A stretch of DNA of 36,981 bases, taken from NCBI GenBank assembly GCA_903911305.1, contig CAIWDB010000194.1, forward strand, positions 1 to 36,981. Reading direction: 5' to 3'. Below, piece by piece: positions 21,546 to 30,429 of the stretch (positions are counted from its first letter, which is position 1; each line of letters begins with the position of its first letter). The notes under the pieces are model-generated. The model saw nothing but the letters and a program-made list of their open reading frames with translations. It was not told where the DNA came from and did not search any database. A program made the translations under genes and the position numbers. Source of the DNA: an uncultured Methylococcaceae bacterium (lineage in GTDB: Bacteria; Pseudomonadota; Gammaproteobacteria; Methylococcales; Methylococcaceae).

Positions 21546-22474
21546 GCAGCCACTCTCTCTGCCACTCTCAATACCGCGCTGCGCGCCCTAACATTGAGAT
21601 TAAATTCTTTTTCGCTAGGCATTCTTGCCTTTCCCAGGGCTTTCAGCTTGGCTTGATGCGTTTGCATCACCGGCAAGCGCGTGGGTGTGGGCTTTCCGCG
21701 TTCCTGTTCGCGAATAAAATGCTTGACGATCCGATCTTCTAGCGAATGGAATGAAATCACCACTAAACGTCCCTCGGGTGCCAATATTTCCACGGTTTTC
21801 TTCAATCCGTCCTGCAATTCATCCAGTTCACTGTTCACTGCGATGCGAATCGCCTGAAAACTGCGTGTCGCAGGGTGTTTATGCTTTTCTCTGAAAGGAA
21901 TGGCCCTTTCAATCAGAGTAGCCAGTTGGCGAGTGGTTTGTATGGATCCCGCTTCCACTATTGCCTTTGCTATTCGTTTTGCAAACCGTTCTTCCCCATA
22001 GGTTTGTAAAACCCGTACTATTTCGTTTTCTTCCGTCGAGGCAAGCCATTCGGCTGCCGTCTGCCCTTTGCTATTATCCATACGCATATCTAAAGGCCCG
22101 TCACGAAGAAAGCTAAAGCCCCGTTCTGCTTCATCCAACTGCGGTGAAGAAACGCCCAAATCCATCAAAACCCCGTTGATTTTGCCAACGAGTCCAAGTC
22201 GTTCGACGTGTTGTTGCACTTCAACGAAGCTGCCATGAATTAAGCTGAAGCGTGAATCCTCGCTGAGTGACTTGGCTTCCTCTGAATTAAGCGCGTCCAA
22301 ATCTTTATCCAATGCGATTAACCGCCCGTTGACCCCTAAATGCTTTAAAATCAATAAGCTATGACCGCCGCGCCCAAAAGTGCAATCGACGTAAACACCG
22401 TCAAGCTTGACCGAAAGCGCCTCCACCACTTCCGCCATCATGACGGGTACATGTAAACAATTGAAATTTTTCAT
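21542..22474 (-). CDS. rsmH: 16S rRNA (cytosine-1402-N4)-methyltransferase
   Basis: RsmH (MraW) methylates N4 of C1402 in 16S rRNA using S-adenosylmethionine. The N-terminus HVPVMMAEVVEAL and YVDCTFGRGGHSLLIL (SAM loop, D30-H38) are diagnostic. GVLMDLGVSSPQLDEAERGFSF, DMRMD and the late VVISFHSLEDRIVKHF are family motifs. It has 310 residues. The ATG shares one base with the mraZ stop (TAATG), indicating translational coupling. Confidence 0.98.
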   Translation of the reverse strand: MKNFNCLHVPVMMAEVVEALSVKLDGVYVDCTFGRGGHSLLILKHLGVNGRLIALDKDLDALNSEEAKSLSEDSRFSLIHGSFVEVQQHVERLGLVGKINGVLMDLGVSSPQLDEAERGFSFLRDGPLDMRMDNSKGQTAAEWLASTEENEIVRVLQTYGEERFAKRIAKAIVEAGSIQTTRQLATLIERAIPFREKHKHPATRSFQAIRIAVNSELDELQDGLKKTVEILAPEGRLVVISFHSLEDRIVKHFIREQERGKPTPTRLPVMQTHQAKLKALGKARMPSEKEFNLNVRARSAVLRVAERVAA

Positions 22475-22923
22475 TAAAAGGAGATAGAACCTAACTCAGG
22501 GGATAGCTCGTCCAAATTATCCTCTTCCAACCATTCGTCACGGCTACGGTTCCAAGTGTCTTCATCCCATATTTCAAATTTGATCCCTTGCCCTACTAAA
22601 ACGACACGCTTCTCAAGCCCTGCGAACTGGCGCAATGGTTCCGAGATCAGGAATCGCCCTTGCGCATCCAGTTCGCACTCGGTGGCATGGCCGATCAATA
22701 GGCGCTGCAAACGTTTTGCGCGTTTGTCCAAGCTTGACAACTTGCTGAGCTTGCGTTCGATTTCTTCCCATTCAGGTAGCGGGTAGAGAAACAAACATTT
22801 GTCTGGGCTGACAGTCAACACCAATTGATGGTCGCAACATTCCCGCAACTCGGCTCGATAACGAGTTGGAATGGCCAATCGGCCTTTTTCGTCAATGTTG
22901 ATTGGATTGAAGCCTCGAAACAA
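22474..22923 (-). CDS. mraZ: Transcriptional regulator MraZ, TTG start
   Basis: MraZ is a DNA-binding protein that forms rings and represses its own dcw operon. The 149 residues contain two SpoVT/AbrB-like halves, each with the DxxGRhhIP-type motif: DEKGRLAIPTRYR near 11-23 and DAQGRFLISEPLR near 86-98. The codon giving the expected MFRGFNPIN N-terminus is TTG at 22923-22921, preceded by AGGGGA. A rare start codon in an autorepressor would keep its level low. Four candidate MraZ boxes lie directly upstream. Confidence 0.95.
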   Translation of the reverse strand: MFRGFNPINIDEKGRLAIPTRYRAELRECCDHQLVLTVSPDKCLFLYPLPEWEEIERKLSKLSSLDKRAKRLQRLLIGHATECELDAQGRFLISEPLRQFAGLEKRVVLVGQGIKFEIWDEDTWNRSRDEWLEEDNLDELSPELGSISF

Positions 22924-22936
22924 CTTAGTCCCCTGT

Positions 22937-22971
22937 CCCCATTATTTACCATTTTTTTCCACAACTCCCCA
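22937..22971 (-). promoter_or_regulatory. MraZ-box operator: four TGG-type repeats with 10-bp period
   Basis: On the minus strand the pentamers TGGGG (from 22971), TGGAA (22961), TGGTA (22951) and TGGGG (22941) begin exactly 10 bp apart, one helical turn. This matches the TGGGN direct repeats bound by MraZ in E. coli, with two perfect and two partial copies. They start just after the expected transcription start, so binding should block initiation or escape. The last copy is about 13 bp before the mraZ start codon. Confidence 0.85.
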
Positions 22972-22979
22972 CAATAGGC

Positions 22980-23008
22980 AATATAGAAAGCTACTCCTTT
23001 GAAGTCAA
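22980..23008 (-). promoter_or_regulatory. Near-consensus sigma-70 promoter of the dcw cluster (Pmra)
   Basis: On the minus strand TTGACT (23008-23003) and TATATT (22985-22980) are separated by exactly 17 bp, each with five of six consensus bases. Transcription should start near 22975-22973, only a few bases before the first MraZ box. AT-rich DNA upstream of the -35 may act as an UP element. This is the best promoter in the window. Confidence 0.8.
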
Positions 23009-23333
23009 GCTGGATTTTCATGCTTTTGCAAAATTGTGATTATGTAAATTGATTTAGTTGATTTTTCAATTATCTAGAATTGATCTAAGAAGCCATGCAG
23101 ACCTAAAATTTTGAAAGTGGGGGAAATATTGCGGCAAGCTTTGGGTGGCGCGTAACAGGCAGTGAGATGGATATTTTTGCTTGGTTTTGATGTGAACTGA
23201 GCATTTGAATCGTGCTTCACCTAGCCAAGCTTAAAAATTTTCAGATTTCATCTACGCTTGGAAAGAGGCTGGCCGTAAAACGGCAGGATTAAGAGAGTGC
23301 CTCTCAAAAAAGACCGATGGTGTTCAATAGCCG

Positions 23334-23392
23334 TTATCGGAAACTCACTTCATTCCTGCGCCACTGCTACATTGATAGACGGTTTCCGATAA
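23334..23392. repeat. 11-bp perfect inverted repeat upstream of recC
   Basis: TTATCGGAAAC at 23334-23344 is exactly complementary to 23382-23392, with 37 bases between. It lies about 35 bp before the candidate recC -35 box. It may be an operator with two half-sites, or a fold in a transcript starting further upstream. The function is unknown. Confidence 0.55.
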
Positions 23393-23425
23393 AGTCTAAT
23401 TTAAATGATAAAGGCGATTACATCA

Positions 23426-23454
23426 TTTACAATAGAAGACGTTATTTATATATA
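23426..23454 (+). promoter_or_regulatory. Possible sigma-70 promoter for recC-recB
   Basis: TTTACA (23426-23431) is followed after 17 bp by TATATA (23449-23454), five and four consensus matches. The region is very AT-rich, so chance matches are likely; a TATATT also lies two bases further on. The recC start is about 55 bp downstream, giving a short leader. Confidence 0.35.
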
Positions 23455-23509
23455 TTTTCGCATATAGAAACAATAGAAACGGGTTTACCCTTAAAGCCAT
23501 TCTTACATT

Positions 23510-26500
23510 ATGCTTCAACTATTTCAGTCCAATAAACTTGAAACCCTGCTTGAACTTCTCGCAGCCTTAGTTGCCTGCCCTCAAAGGGATGCGCTTGCCA
23601 AGGAAACCATTATTGTTCAAAGTAAGGGGATGGGGCGTTGGATATCCTTGGGTCTTGCTCAAAGACATGGGATTTGTGCCAATATCCACTTTCCTCTCCC
23701 CGCCACATTTCAGTGGGAGTTATTGCGTGTCGCATTGGGCGATTTGCCGAAACTTTCCGCGTTTTCCCCTGAAGCGCTTGCTTTCCGACTGATGGATTGG
23801 TTGTCCAAGCCGCAAAACCTGGAACGCACGCCGATACTGGCAAACTATCTGCTTGAAGGGCAAGACCTTCGCCGTTTTGAGTTGGCGGTTCGCATTGCTG
23901 ACCTGTTCGACCAATACTTGGTTTACCGACCCGATTGGATCGCTGCATGGGAAAATGGCGAAACCATGGGTCTAGGTTCCGATGAGGATTGGCAATCACT
24001 GTTATGGCGTGAAATGCTTGCCACTGTCAAAGAACCCCATCGGGCCAATTTAATCGAGCGGTTACTGCAAGCGATTGAAAGCGGTGAGGTTAATGAGCGT
24101 TTGCCTGAGCGTTTGCTGTTGTTTGGCATTTCTTCACTACCTCCCGTATTTCTTCAAATTGTCAAAGCCTTGGCTAATCATTGTCCAGTTGCCTTGTTTG
24201 CACTCAATCCTTGTCGCTTGCCTTGGGGTGAAATACACGACAGCCTTGAAATCGCCAAGTTGGCTGGGAAGGACAATCCCGAGGATTTGTATTTGGAGGA
24301 AGGCAATGCCTTGCTGGCTTCGTTGGGCAAGCAAGGCCGGGAGTTTTTTGACAGTTTGCTGGAAGAGCAGCCCGAAGTTGTCGATTTGTTTGATGAACCT
24401 GACGCCAACAACCAGAGCCTGCTTCATAGACTGCAAGCCGATATACTCGACCTTGTGGACAGGAACCCCCTAAGCTTGCAGGAACGGATTGAAAATTCAG
24501 ATATTTCTGAACATGGGGAAAACCCTGTCTGGCAAGTGATTGCCAAGCATGATCGTTCCTTGCAGATTCATGTATGCCACAGTCCCATGCGGGAAGTGGA
24601 AGTGTTGCGTGACCAGTTGTTGGCGATGCTCGACAATGCCCCGGCACTCAATCTAGACGAAGTCGCCGTGCTGACTCCAGACATTGCCTTTTACACCCCT
24701 TACATTGAAGCGGTGTTCGGCGCAGCCGAGGTTGCAACGCGCATACCCTTTGGCATTGCAGATCGTGCCTCGACTACCGAGCAGTCGCTGGAGGAAACAT
24801 TTTTACGTTTGCTTGACTTGCCGTCATCACGGTTTGAGGTCGAATGGGTGTTGGACTTTTTGGAACACGCTTTCGTCCGTGACTGTTTCGGATTGTGTAG
24901 AGATGATCTTCCGGCGATTCACTCAGCAGTACGGGAAAACCGTATTTGCTGGGGGAAGGATGGACACCATCGTGCCACGCTTGGGCTGCCTGCGGATTCG
25001 CACCATACTTGGCGTGAGGGTTTACAACGAATATTATTGGGCTATGCCTTGCCGCAAGCCGTCGCACAAGACGGTATCCCTCTTTTCGATGATGTCTTGC
25101 CATTCGACGACTTGGAGGGAGGTTTGGCGCAAATGCTTGGTCGATTCGCCGAGTTCGTCGAAACGCTTATGCAGTTCAGCACACGGTTAAAACCTAGGCA
25201 CACGATGGCCGAATGGATTGACCTACTGGATAATATGATAGAAAGTTTGATCTTGCCTTCTTCAGAAGAAGAGACAAACAGCCTCCAAAGGTTGCGTGAT
25301 GCCATGGAACACTTGGGTAAATTAGTTGGATTGTCGAATTTCGTATCGCCTGTCGATTTAATGGTGGTCAAACGCTGGTTGAAGAATGAATTGAACATCG
25401 AATCCGGTGGCGGTTTCCTGATGGGTGGGGTCACCTTCTGTGCCATGGTGCCTATGCGCAATCTGCCTTTCAAAGTCATCTGTCTCTTGGGTTTGAACGA
25501 CGACGCTTTCCCTCGCCGCCAACACCCAAAAGGCTTTGATCTCATTTCACGCCATCCACGCCGGGGGGACCGATCCAGGCGTTTGGATGACCGTTATCTA
25601 TTCTTGGAGACATTACTATCGGCTCGTGAAATGCTTTACATCAGTTATGTGGGCCGAAACATTCGCGATAATGGTGTGCTGCCCCCATCGGTGCTGGTCG
25701 CCGATCTTCTGGATGCAGTTCATGCGGGCTTCGTCATGCAAGACGGAACTGATTGCCTTGAGCATGTCATCACCCATCATTCCCTGCAAGCTTTTAACGC
25801 GGCATATTTCCAAGGTGAACCCAAACGGCCGGGATACTCGAAACAATGGTCAATCGCGGCCCGTATGCTGGGTAAGCCGCAGATAGAGCCAATCCGATTT
25901 TTTACTGAGCCTTTGCCTGAGCCGATTGAGCAGCCAATCGTTATCGATTTGGACGATTTGGCGTATTTCTTTTCAAATCCTTCGCGACATCTGCTGCGCA
26001 ACCGCATGGGCATAGTCTTGAATGTGGGTGAAGATATTTTTGAGAATCGAGAGCCTTTTGGCTTGGATTATTTCGGCAGGGAATCCATGCGCACGATGGC
26101 ATTGGGTGAATGGCACAGGCATCAACCACCCGATACTGCGCGGCGTTTGGCCACAGCGGCAGGGGCATTGCCCCATGGAGAGTTTGGCAGAGCGGTTTTC
26201 GCCACCGAAAAAGCCATTGCCAAAAAGGCTGCGCCTTTCATCTTGCCGCTAATGGATATTCCACGGCTGGAACCCATCCCCTTGCGCTTTGAGTCCGCAC
26301 ACATCGTCTTGGAATGCACTCTGCGCGGAGTGACATCCACCGGATTGGTCGATTGGCGGCTTCAGGCAATCAGCCCCCGCGATCTATTCAATCTTTGGAT
26401 CAGGCATTTGGCCTTATGCCTAATCCAACCGCCCGAGGTGATATGCAAAAGTCGGTTGGTTGGCGAAAAAAAAACGTTTGTTTTTGGGAAAGTCGAAAAC

Positions 26501-26809
26501 CCCAGCCTGGAACTTGCTAGATTGCTAGGCCATTATTGGCGAGGCATGTGTCATCCCCTGCCATTTTTTGTCAAGAGTGCTTGGGCTTATGCTGAAATTG
26601 CCGAAAGTGAAGGGCGTGAAAGTGGTTTGAAAGCCGCGCATAAGGTTTGGGATGAACCAGCCTTTCGCAATGGGTCTTTTTTTGGCGAGTCAGAGAATCC
26701 TTATTACCAAAAGATTTATCGGGGAATAGACCCCTTGGATACTGGCTTTGAAAACCTCAGCCTCGAAATTTTATCGCCCCTAAAGGCTGCAATGAGTGAA
26801 GGGCCGTGA
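23510..26809 (+). CDS. recC: Exodeoxyribonuclease V subunit gamma (RecC)
   Basis: RecC is the Chi-recognising subunit of RecBCD, which processes double-strand ends for RecA. The N-terminus is closely E. coli-like: a LxxxxSNxLExL start, then IIVQSKGMGRWISLGLAQRHGICANIHFPLP written here in part as VQSKGMGRWI and ANIHFPLPATF. Further conserved parts include CHSPMREVEVLRDQLL and the MRNLPFKVICLLGLNDDAFPR segment, ahead of a C-terminal nuclease-like fold without nuclease residues. The 1099-residue length is typical. No strong ribosome site precedes the ATG. It overlaps recB by 4 bp. Confidence 0.96.
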   Translation: MLQLFQSNKLETLLELLAALVACPQRDALAKETIIVQSKGMGRWISLGLAQRHGICANIHFPLPATFQWELLRVALGDLPKLSAFSPEALAFRLMDWLSKPQNLERTPILANYLLEGQDLRRFELAVRIADLFDQYLVYRPDWIAAWENGETMGLGSDEDWQSLLWREMLATVKEPHRANLIERLLQAIESGEVNERLPERLLLFGISSLPPVFLQIVKALANHCPVALFALNPCRLPWGEIHDSLEIAKLAGKDNPEDLYLEEGNALLASLGKQGREFFDSLLEEQPEVVDLFDEPDANNQSLLHRLQADILDLVDRNPLSLQERIENSDISEHGENPVWQVIAKHDRSLQIHVCHSPMREVEVLRDQLLAMLDNAPALNLDEVAVLTPDIAFYTPYIEAVFGAAEVATRIPFGIADRASTTEQSLEETFLRLLDLPSSRFEVEWVLDFLEHAFVRDCFGLCRDDLPAIHSAVRENRICWGKDGHHRATLGLPADSHHTWREGLQRILLGYALPQAVAQDGIPLFDDVLPFDDLEGGLAQMLGRFAEFVETLMQFSTRLKPRHTMAEWIDLLDNMIESLILPSSEEETNSLQRLRDAMEHLGKLVGLSNFVSPVDLMVVKRWLKNELNIESGGGFLMGGVTFCAMVPMRNLPFKVICLLGLNDDAFPRRQHPKGFDLISRHPRRGDRSRRLDDRYLFLETLLSAREMLYISYVGRNIRDNGVLPPSVLVADLLDAVHAGFVMQDGTDCLEHVITHHSLQAFNAAYFQGEPKRPGYSKQWSIAARMLGKPQIEPIRFFTEPLPEPIEQPIVIDLDDLAYFFSNPSRHLLRNRMGIVLNVGEDIFENREPFGLDYFGRESMRTMALGEWHRHQPPDTARRLATAAGALPHGEFGRAVFATEKAIAKKAAPFILPLMDIPRLEPIPLRFESAHIVLECTLRGVTSTGLVDWRLQAISPRDLFNLWIRHLALCLIQPPEVICKSRLVGEKKTFVFGKVENPSLELARLLGHYWRGMCHPLPFFVKSAWAYAEIAESEGRESGLKAAHKVWDEPAFRNGSFFGESENPYYQKIYRGIDPLDTGFENLSLEILSPLKAAMSEGP

Positions 26810-29800
26810 CTGACTTATTGTATCCAGAGCTCGATCTTTTTGCGGCTCCTCTGCACGGAGTGAGCCTGATCGAAGCCAGTGCAGGGACAGGAAAAACCTG
26901 GACAGTCACCGGACTCTTCGTCCGCCTAATTGTCGAGCAGGGTTATCGGGTTGAGCAAATATTAGTGGTGACTTACACCAAAGCCGCAACGGCTGAATTG
27001 CGCGAACGCATACGCCGTAGGATGGCAGAAGCTTTGACTGCGATGATCGGAGGCGAACCTAAAGATGGTTTTTGCCGTGCCTTGGTGGAACGTGCCACGG
27101 TTTCAGGTCAGCGTGTCATTGGCCTGCGCCGCTTGCAAATTGCCATTCGCAATTTCGACGAGGCTGCCATTTTCACCATACACGGGTTTTGTCAGCGAGT
27201 TTTGACAGAATGTGCGTTTGAATCGGGCATGGCCTTTGAGACTGAGTTGGCGACTGACGAATCCAGCTTCATCCAAGAAATCGTCGATGACTTTTGGCGG
27301 CGGGAAACCGCTGGAGGGTCTTTACTTTGGACACGTTATCTAGCGGCTAACGGGCAGACGCCGGATGCGTGGCAACTCAGTGTCCGTCCACATTTGGGCA
27401 AACCCTACTTAGACATTACGCCAATTGATGAAAGTGGGGAACTTACGGCTACCGAGCAGGCATTCGTTGACGCATTTCATACGGCACGGTCACTATGGCA
27501 TGAACACGGTGACGAAATTACAGAAATGCTGATGGTTGCCGCCAACACTAAAATCCTCAAAAACACTATTTACCGCCCCGATGCCTTGCCCCAGTGGTTT
27601 ATTGATTTCAACGACTACTTCGAGGATGAAGAGGCCAAATTGTCATTCCCAGACAAGCTGGTAAAACTGTGTCGTAATGAGCTGGAAAAAGGCACTGCCA
27701 AATCCAAGCAGCCCCCCGTCAACCCCTTCTTTAACGCCTGTTCTGACTTGGTTGGAGCGGCGGTTAAACTGGGGGACAGCTATAGTTTAAGGCTTGTTGG
27801 TTTGAAAATCCGACTGATTGGAGAATGCAATGCTGAATTACCGAGACGTAAATCCAAGTTAGGACTGATTTCCTATGACGATCTGCTGAATCGTTTGGCT
27901 GATGCCTTGCAAACAGCGGAAGGAGTTCATCTGTCCGATGTTATCAGGGCGCGTTATCAAGCTGCCCTAATTGATGAATTCCAAGACACCGACCCGGTGC
28001 AATGTCGGATATTTCGTGCCATTTACGCAAGGGGGAACAACCCAGTTTTTTATGTCGGCGACCCAAAGCAAGCCATTTATGCGTTTCGAGGGGCGGATGT
28101 TTTTAGCTATTTGGAAGCAAGAGACCAAGCCTCCGCTCAATATACCTTGGCAGTCAACCAACGGTCTGCACCTCAACTGATATCGGCGGTGAATGCCTTG
28201 TTCATGTGTTCGCCCAACCCCTTCTTATTCCGTGACATCGACTATCCTCCGGCTAGGGCGGCTAATAAAAGCAGGGCCAAGTTGATAGTGGACGATGACA
28301 TGGGTGGATCTCTCCGCTTTACCCTGATGCCTTCTGCCGACAAGAAGTTGAGTAAAGATGCCGCCAATCTCCTAGCCGCACAAGCGGCGGCGACGCAAAT
28401 CACCGCCCTGCTCAATCTGGCGGCAGCGGGGAAGGCGAGGTTATCCGGTGGTGGGGAAGATCGCCCGGTAAACGGCGGCGACATTGCCGTACTGGTTCCC
28501 ACTCATCGGCAAGGTGCCTCGGTGCAAACGGCCTTGGCAAAGCGAGGTGTCCCGGCAGTGCGGCAGGGACAGGACAATGTTTTTCAATCCAACGAAGCGG
28601 TGGAGTTAGAACTAATCCTGTTAGGCATAGCCGAACCGCAAAGGGAAATTCGCATTCGGACGGCGCTTGCCACCGAACTGGCGGGACTGGATGCAGCCAC
28701 CTTATTTGCCATGCAACATGACGAGGGGGCTTGGGAAAATAAAGTCTATGATTTCACCCGATACCGCGAAATTTGGATGATGCGCGGATTCATGCCTATG
28801 TTCCGCCATTGGCTGGATGAAAATGCAGTGATGGAACGCTTGCTGCACTATCCCGACGGAGAACGGCGACTGACTAATCTGCTGCATCTAGCCGAGCTAT
28901 TGCAAGTCAAAAGCCACGAAAAACCTGGGTTGGAAGTTTTGCTAGCCTGGTATTCGCGTACCCTGAGAGAACCGGACGGGGATGATGAAGCATTGCTACG
29001 TTTGGAAAGCGATGCCGAGCGGGTCAAGATTGTCACCGTCCACACCAGCAAAGGGTTGGAATACCCCATCGTTTTCTGCCCTTTTTTGTGGGATGGCAAC
29101 TTGTGGAGGAAAGGAGAAACCGCTGCCAGTTTCCATGATCAAAGCCGTCATTATGAACCAGTGCTTACCTTGGGTGGGCCTGATTACGAAGCTCACCGGA
29201 AGCTTGCCAGCCAAGAAAAGCTCGCCGAAAAATTGCGCTTGCTGTACGTTGCGCTTACCCGTGCCAAGCATCGATGCCATTTGATTTGGGGGTGTGTGTC
29301 CGGGATGGAGCATTCGGCGTTGGCGTGGCTACTGCATGGAAACTCCGCCAGTGCCGATGATCCATTGGCAAGCATGGAAAGCCTCTGTAAAGAATTGGAT
29401 CAAGCCACTATTGAAAAGACCTTGCAGGAGGTTGTCGGGCAGGCTGCCGGGGCGATAAGCTTGGAAAGTCTGGTAATAGACAGCATTCCCTATGAATCAA
29501 TGGCAAAATCCGTTGATAATTTGTTGGCCCTAACCTTCTCCCGTCCCTATTTACGCCCTACTTGGCGGATGACTAGTTTTTCTGCCCTAACCAATGGGAG
29601 TCATAGCGAAGCACCTGACTATGACCCGGCAGAGCCGAACCCCAGAGACCAACCGCAAGACCGCAGCATTTTCGCGTTTCCCAGGGGTGCGGGGGCGGGT
29701 CGATGCTTGCATGCGATTTTCGAGGAATGGGATTTCTCTTCGACCGACCAAGACGCATTGGCAAGGCTGGTCGGAAGCAAGCTAAAAGCGCATGGCATAG

Positions 29801-30390
29801 CCGAGGAGTGGACAAATGTCGTGTCAACCTGCGTAGAAGCCACCCTAACCAGTGATTTGGATGGCAGCGGTTTGAGGTTGAGGCAAATTGATGAAAACAG
29901 CCGGTTGGCTGAGTTGGAATTTACTTATCCAGTCCACGAATTGGCGGTGCAAAGTCTAAAATCTGCGCTAGCCGATAAGACTTTGAGTTTGCCGATTGAG
30001 TTCGCTCGCGCCGCTGAATCTTTGGAGTTTGATATAGTGAAAGGGTATATGAAAGGTTTCATAGATCTGACCTTTGAAGCCAAAGGACGCTTCTATATCC
30101 TTGACTACAAATCTAATTGGTTGGGACCGACTCCGCAGGATTACGCCATGCCCCTTTTGCAGAAAGCCATGGCTCGCGAACATTATTACCTACAATATTT
30201 GATATATTGTCTTGCTCTGCATCGTTACCTTGGCTTGCGTTTGCCCGAATATCAATACGAAATCCATTTTGGGGGTGTTTTCTACCTGTTTCTGCGTGGC
30301 ATAGGCCAAGACAGTTCGTCAAGGTATGGTATATTTTGGGATCGGCCTAGTGGTGAATTGATTGCCGCTTTGGACGGTTTAATGGCTTGA
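26806..30390 (+). CDS. recB: Exodeoxyribonuclease V subunit beta (RecB), GTG start
   Basis: RecB is the 3'-5' helicase and only nuclease subunit of RecBCD. Superfamily 1 motifs are clear: Walker A ASAGTGKT (24-31, K30), TYTKAATAELRERI, DEFQDTD from D390, GDPKQAIYAFRGAD, VTVHTSKGLEYP (H746) and LLYVALTRAKHR. The C-terminal nuclease domain has D1087 in GFIDL, D1100 and K1102 in DYKSNW, and QYLIYCLALHRYL. All catalytic residues are present, so it should be active. It has 1194 residues. Start is GTG at 26806 within a GTGA overlap with the recC stop. Confidence 0.97.
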   Translation: MTDLLYPELDLFAAPLHGVSLIEASAGTGKTWTVTGLFVRLIVEQGYRVEQILVVTYTKAATAELRERIRRRMAEALTAMIGGEPKDGFCRALVERATVSGQRVIGLRRLQIAIRNFDEAAIFTIHGFCQRVLTECAFESGMAFETELATDESSFIQEIVDDFWRRETAGGSLLWTRYLAANGQTPDAWQLSVRPHLGKPYLDITPIDESGELTATEQAFVDAFHTARSLWHEHGDEITEMLMVAANTKILKNTIYRPDALPQWFIDFNDYFEDEEAKLSFPDKLVKLCRNELEKGTAKSKQPPVNPFFNACSDLVGAAVKLGDSYSLRLVGLKIRLIGECNAELPRRKSKLGLISYDDLLNRLADALQTAEGVHLSDVIRARYQAALIDEFQDTDPVQCRIFRAIYARGNNPVFYVGDPKQAIYAFRGADVFSYLEARDQASAQYTLAVNQRSAPQLISAVNALFMCSPNPFLFRDIDYPPARAANKSRAKLIVDDDMGGSLRFTLMPSADKKLSKDAANLLAAQAAATQITALLNLAAAGKARLSGGGEDRPVNGGDIAVLVPTHRQGASVQTALAKRGVPAVRQGQDNVFQSNEAVELELILLGIAEPQREIRIRTALATELAGLDAATLFAMQHDEGAWENKVYDFTRYREIWMMRGFMPMFRHWLDENAVMERLLHYPDGERRLTNLLHLAELLQVKSHEKPGLEVLLAWYSRTLREPDGDDEALLRLESDAERVKIVTVHTSKGLEYPIVFCPFLWDGNLWRKGETAASFHDQSRHYEPVLTLGGPDYEAHRKLASQEKLAEKLRLLYVALTRAKHRCHLIWGCVSGMEHSALAWLLHGNSASADDPLASMESLCKELDQATIEKTLQEVVGQAAGAISLESLVIDSIPYESMAKSVDNLLALTFSRPYLRPTWRMTSFSALTNGSHSEAPDYDPAEPNPRDQPQDRSIFAFPRGAGAGRCLHAIFEEWDFSSTDQDALARLVGSKLKAHGIAEEWTNVVSTCVEATLTSDLDGSGLRLRQIDENSRLAELEFTYPVHELAVQSLKSALADKTLSLPIEFARAAESLEFDIVKGYMKGFIDLTFEAKGRFYILDYKSNWLGPTPQDYAMPLLQKAMAREHYYLQYLIYCLALHRYLGLRLPEYQYEIHFGGVFYLFLRGIGQDSSSRYGIFWDRPSGELIAALDGLMA

Positions 30391-30429
30391 GAGTTAATTT
30401 AAATCAACTATTGACAAAGGATATTGCAA

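Larger units (their letters stand above)
22924..23509. other. Divergent intergenic region between mraZ and recC
   Basis: These 586 bp hold no convincing gene. The mraZ side contains the promoter and operator described separately. The middle has small hairpins: GCCGT/ACGGC at 23272-23284 and GAGAG/CTCTC at 23293-23305, with a 6-bp pair (23264-23269 with 23299-23304) enclosing the first. An 11-bp inverted repeat lies at 23334-23392. The recC side is very AT-rich and carries a possible promoter. Confidence 0.7.

Noticed and set aside
23317-23535. 72-codon frame upstream of and overlapping recC
   Set aside because: It has no ribosome site, is rich in Arg, Tyr and Ile as expected of AT-rich noncoding DNA, spans the inverted repeat, and overlaps the recC start.
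24075-24473. Alternative frame of 132 codons inside recC
   Set aside because: It overlaps recC completely in another frame; recC is supported by family similarity along the whole length.
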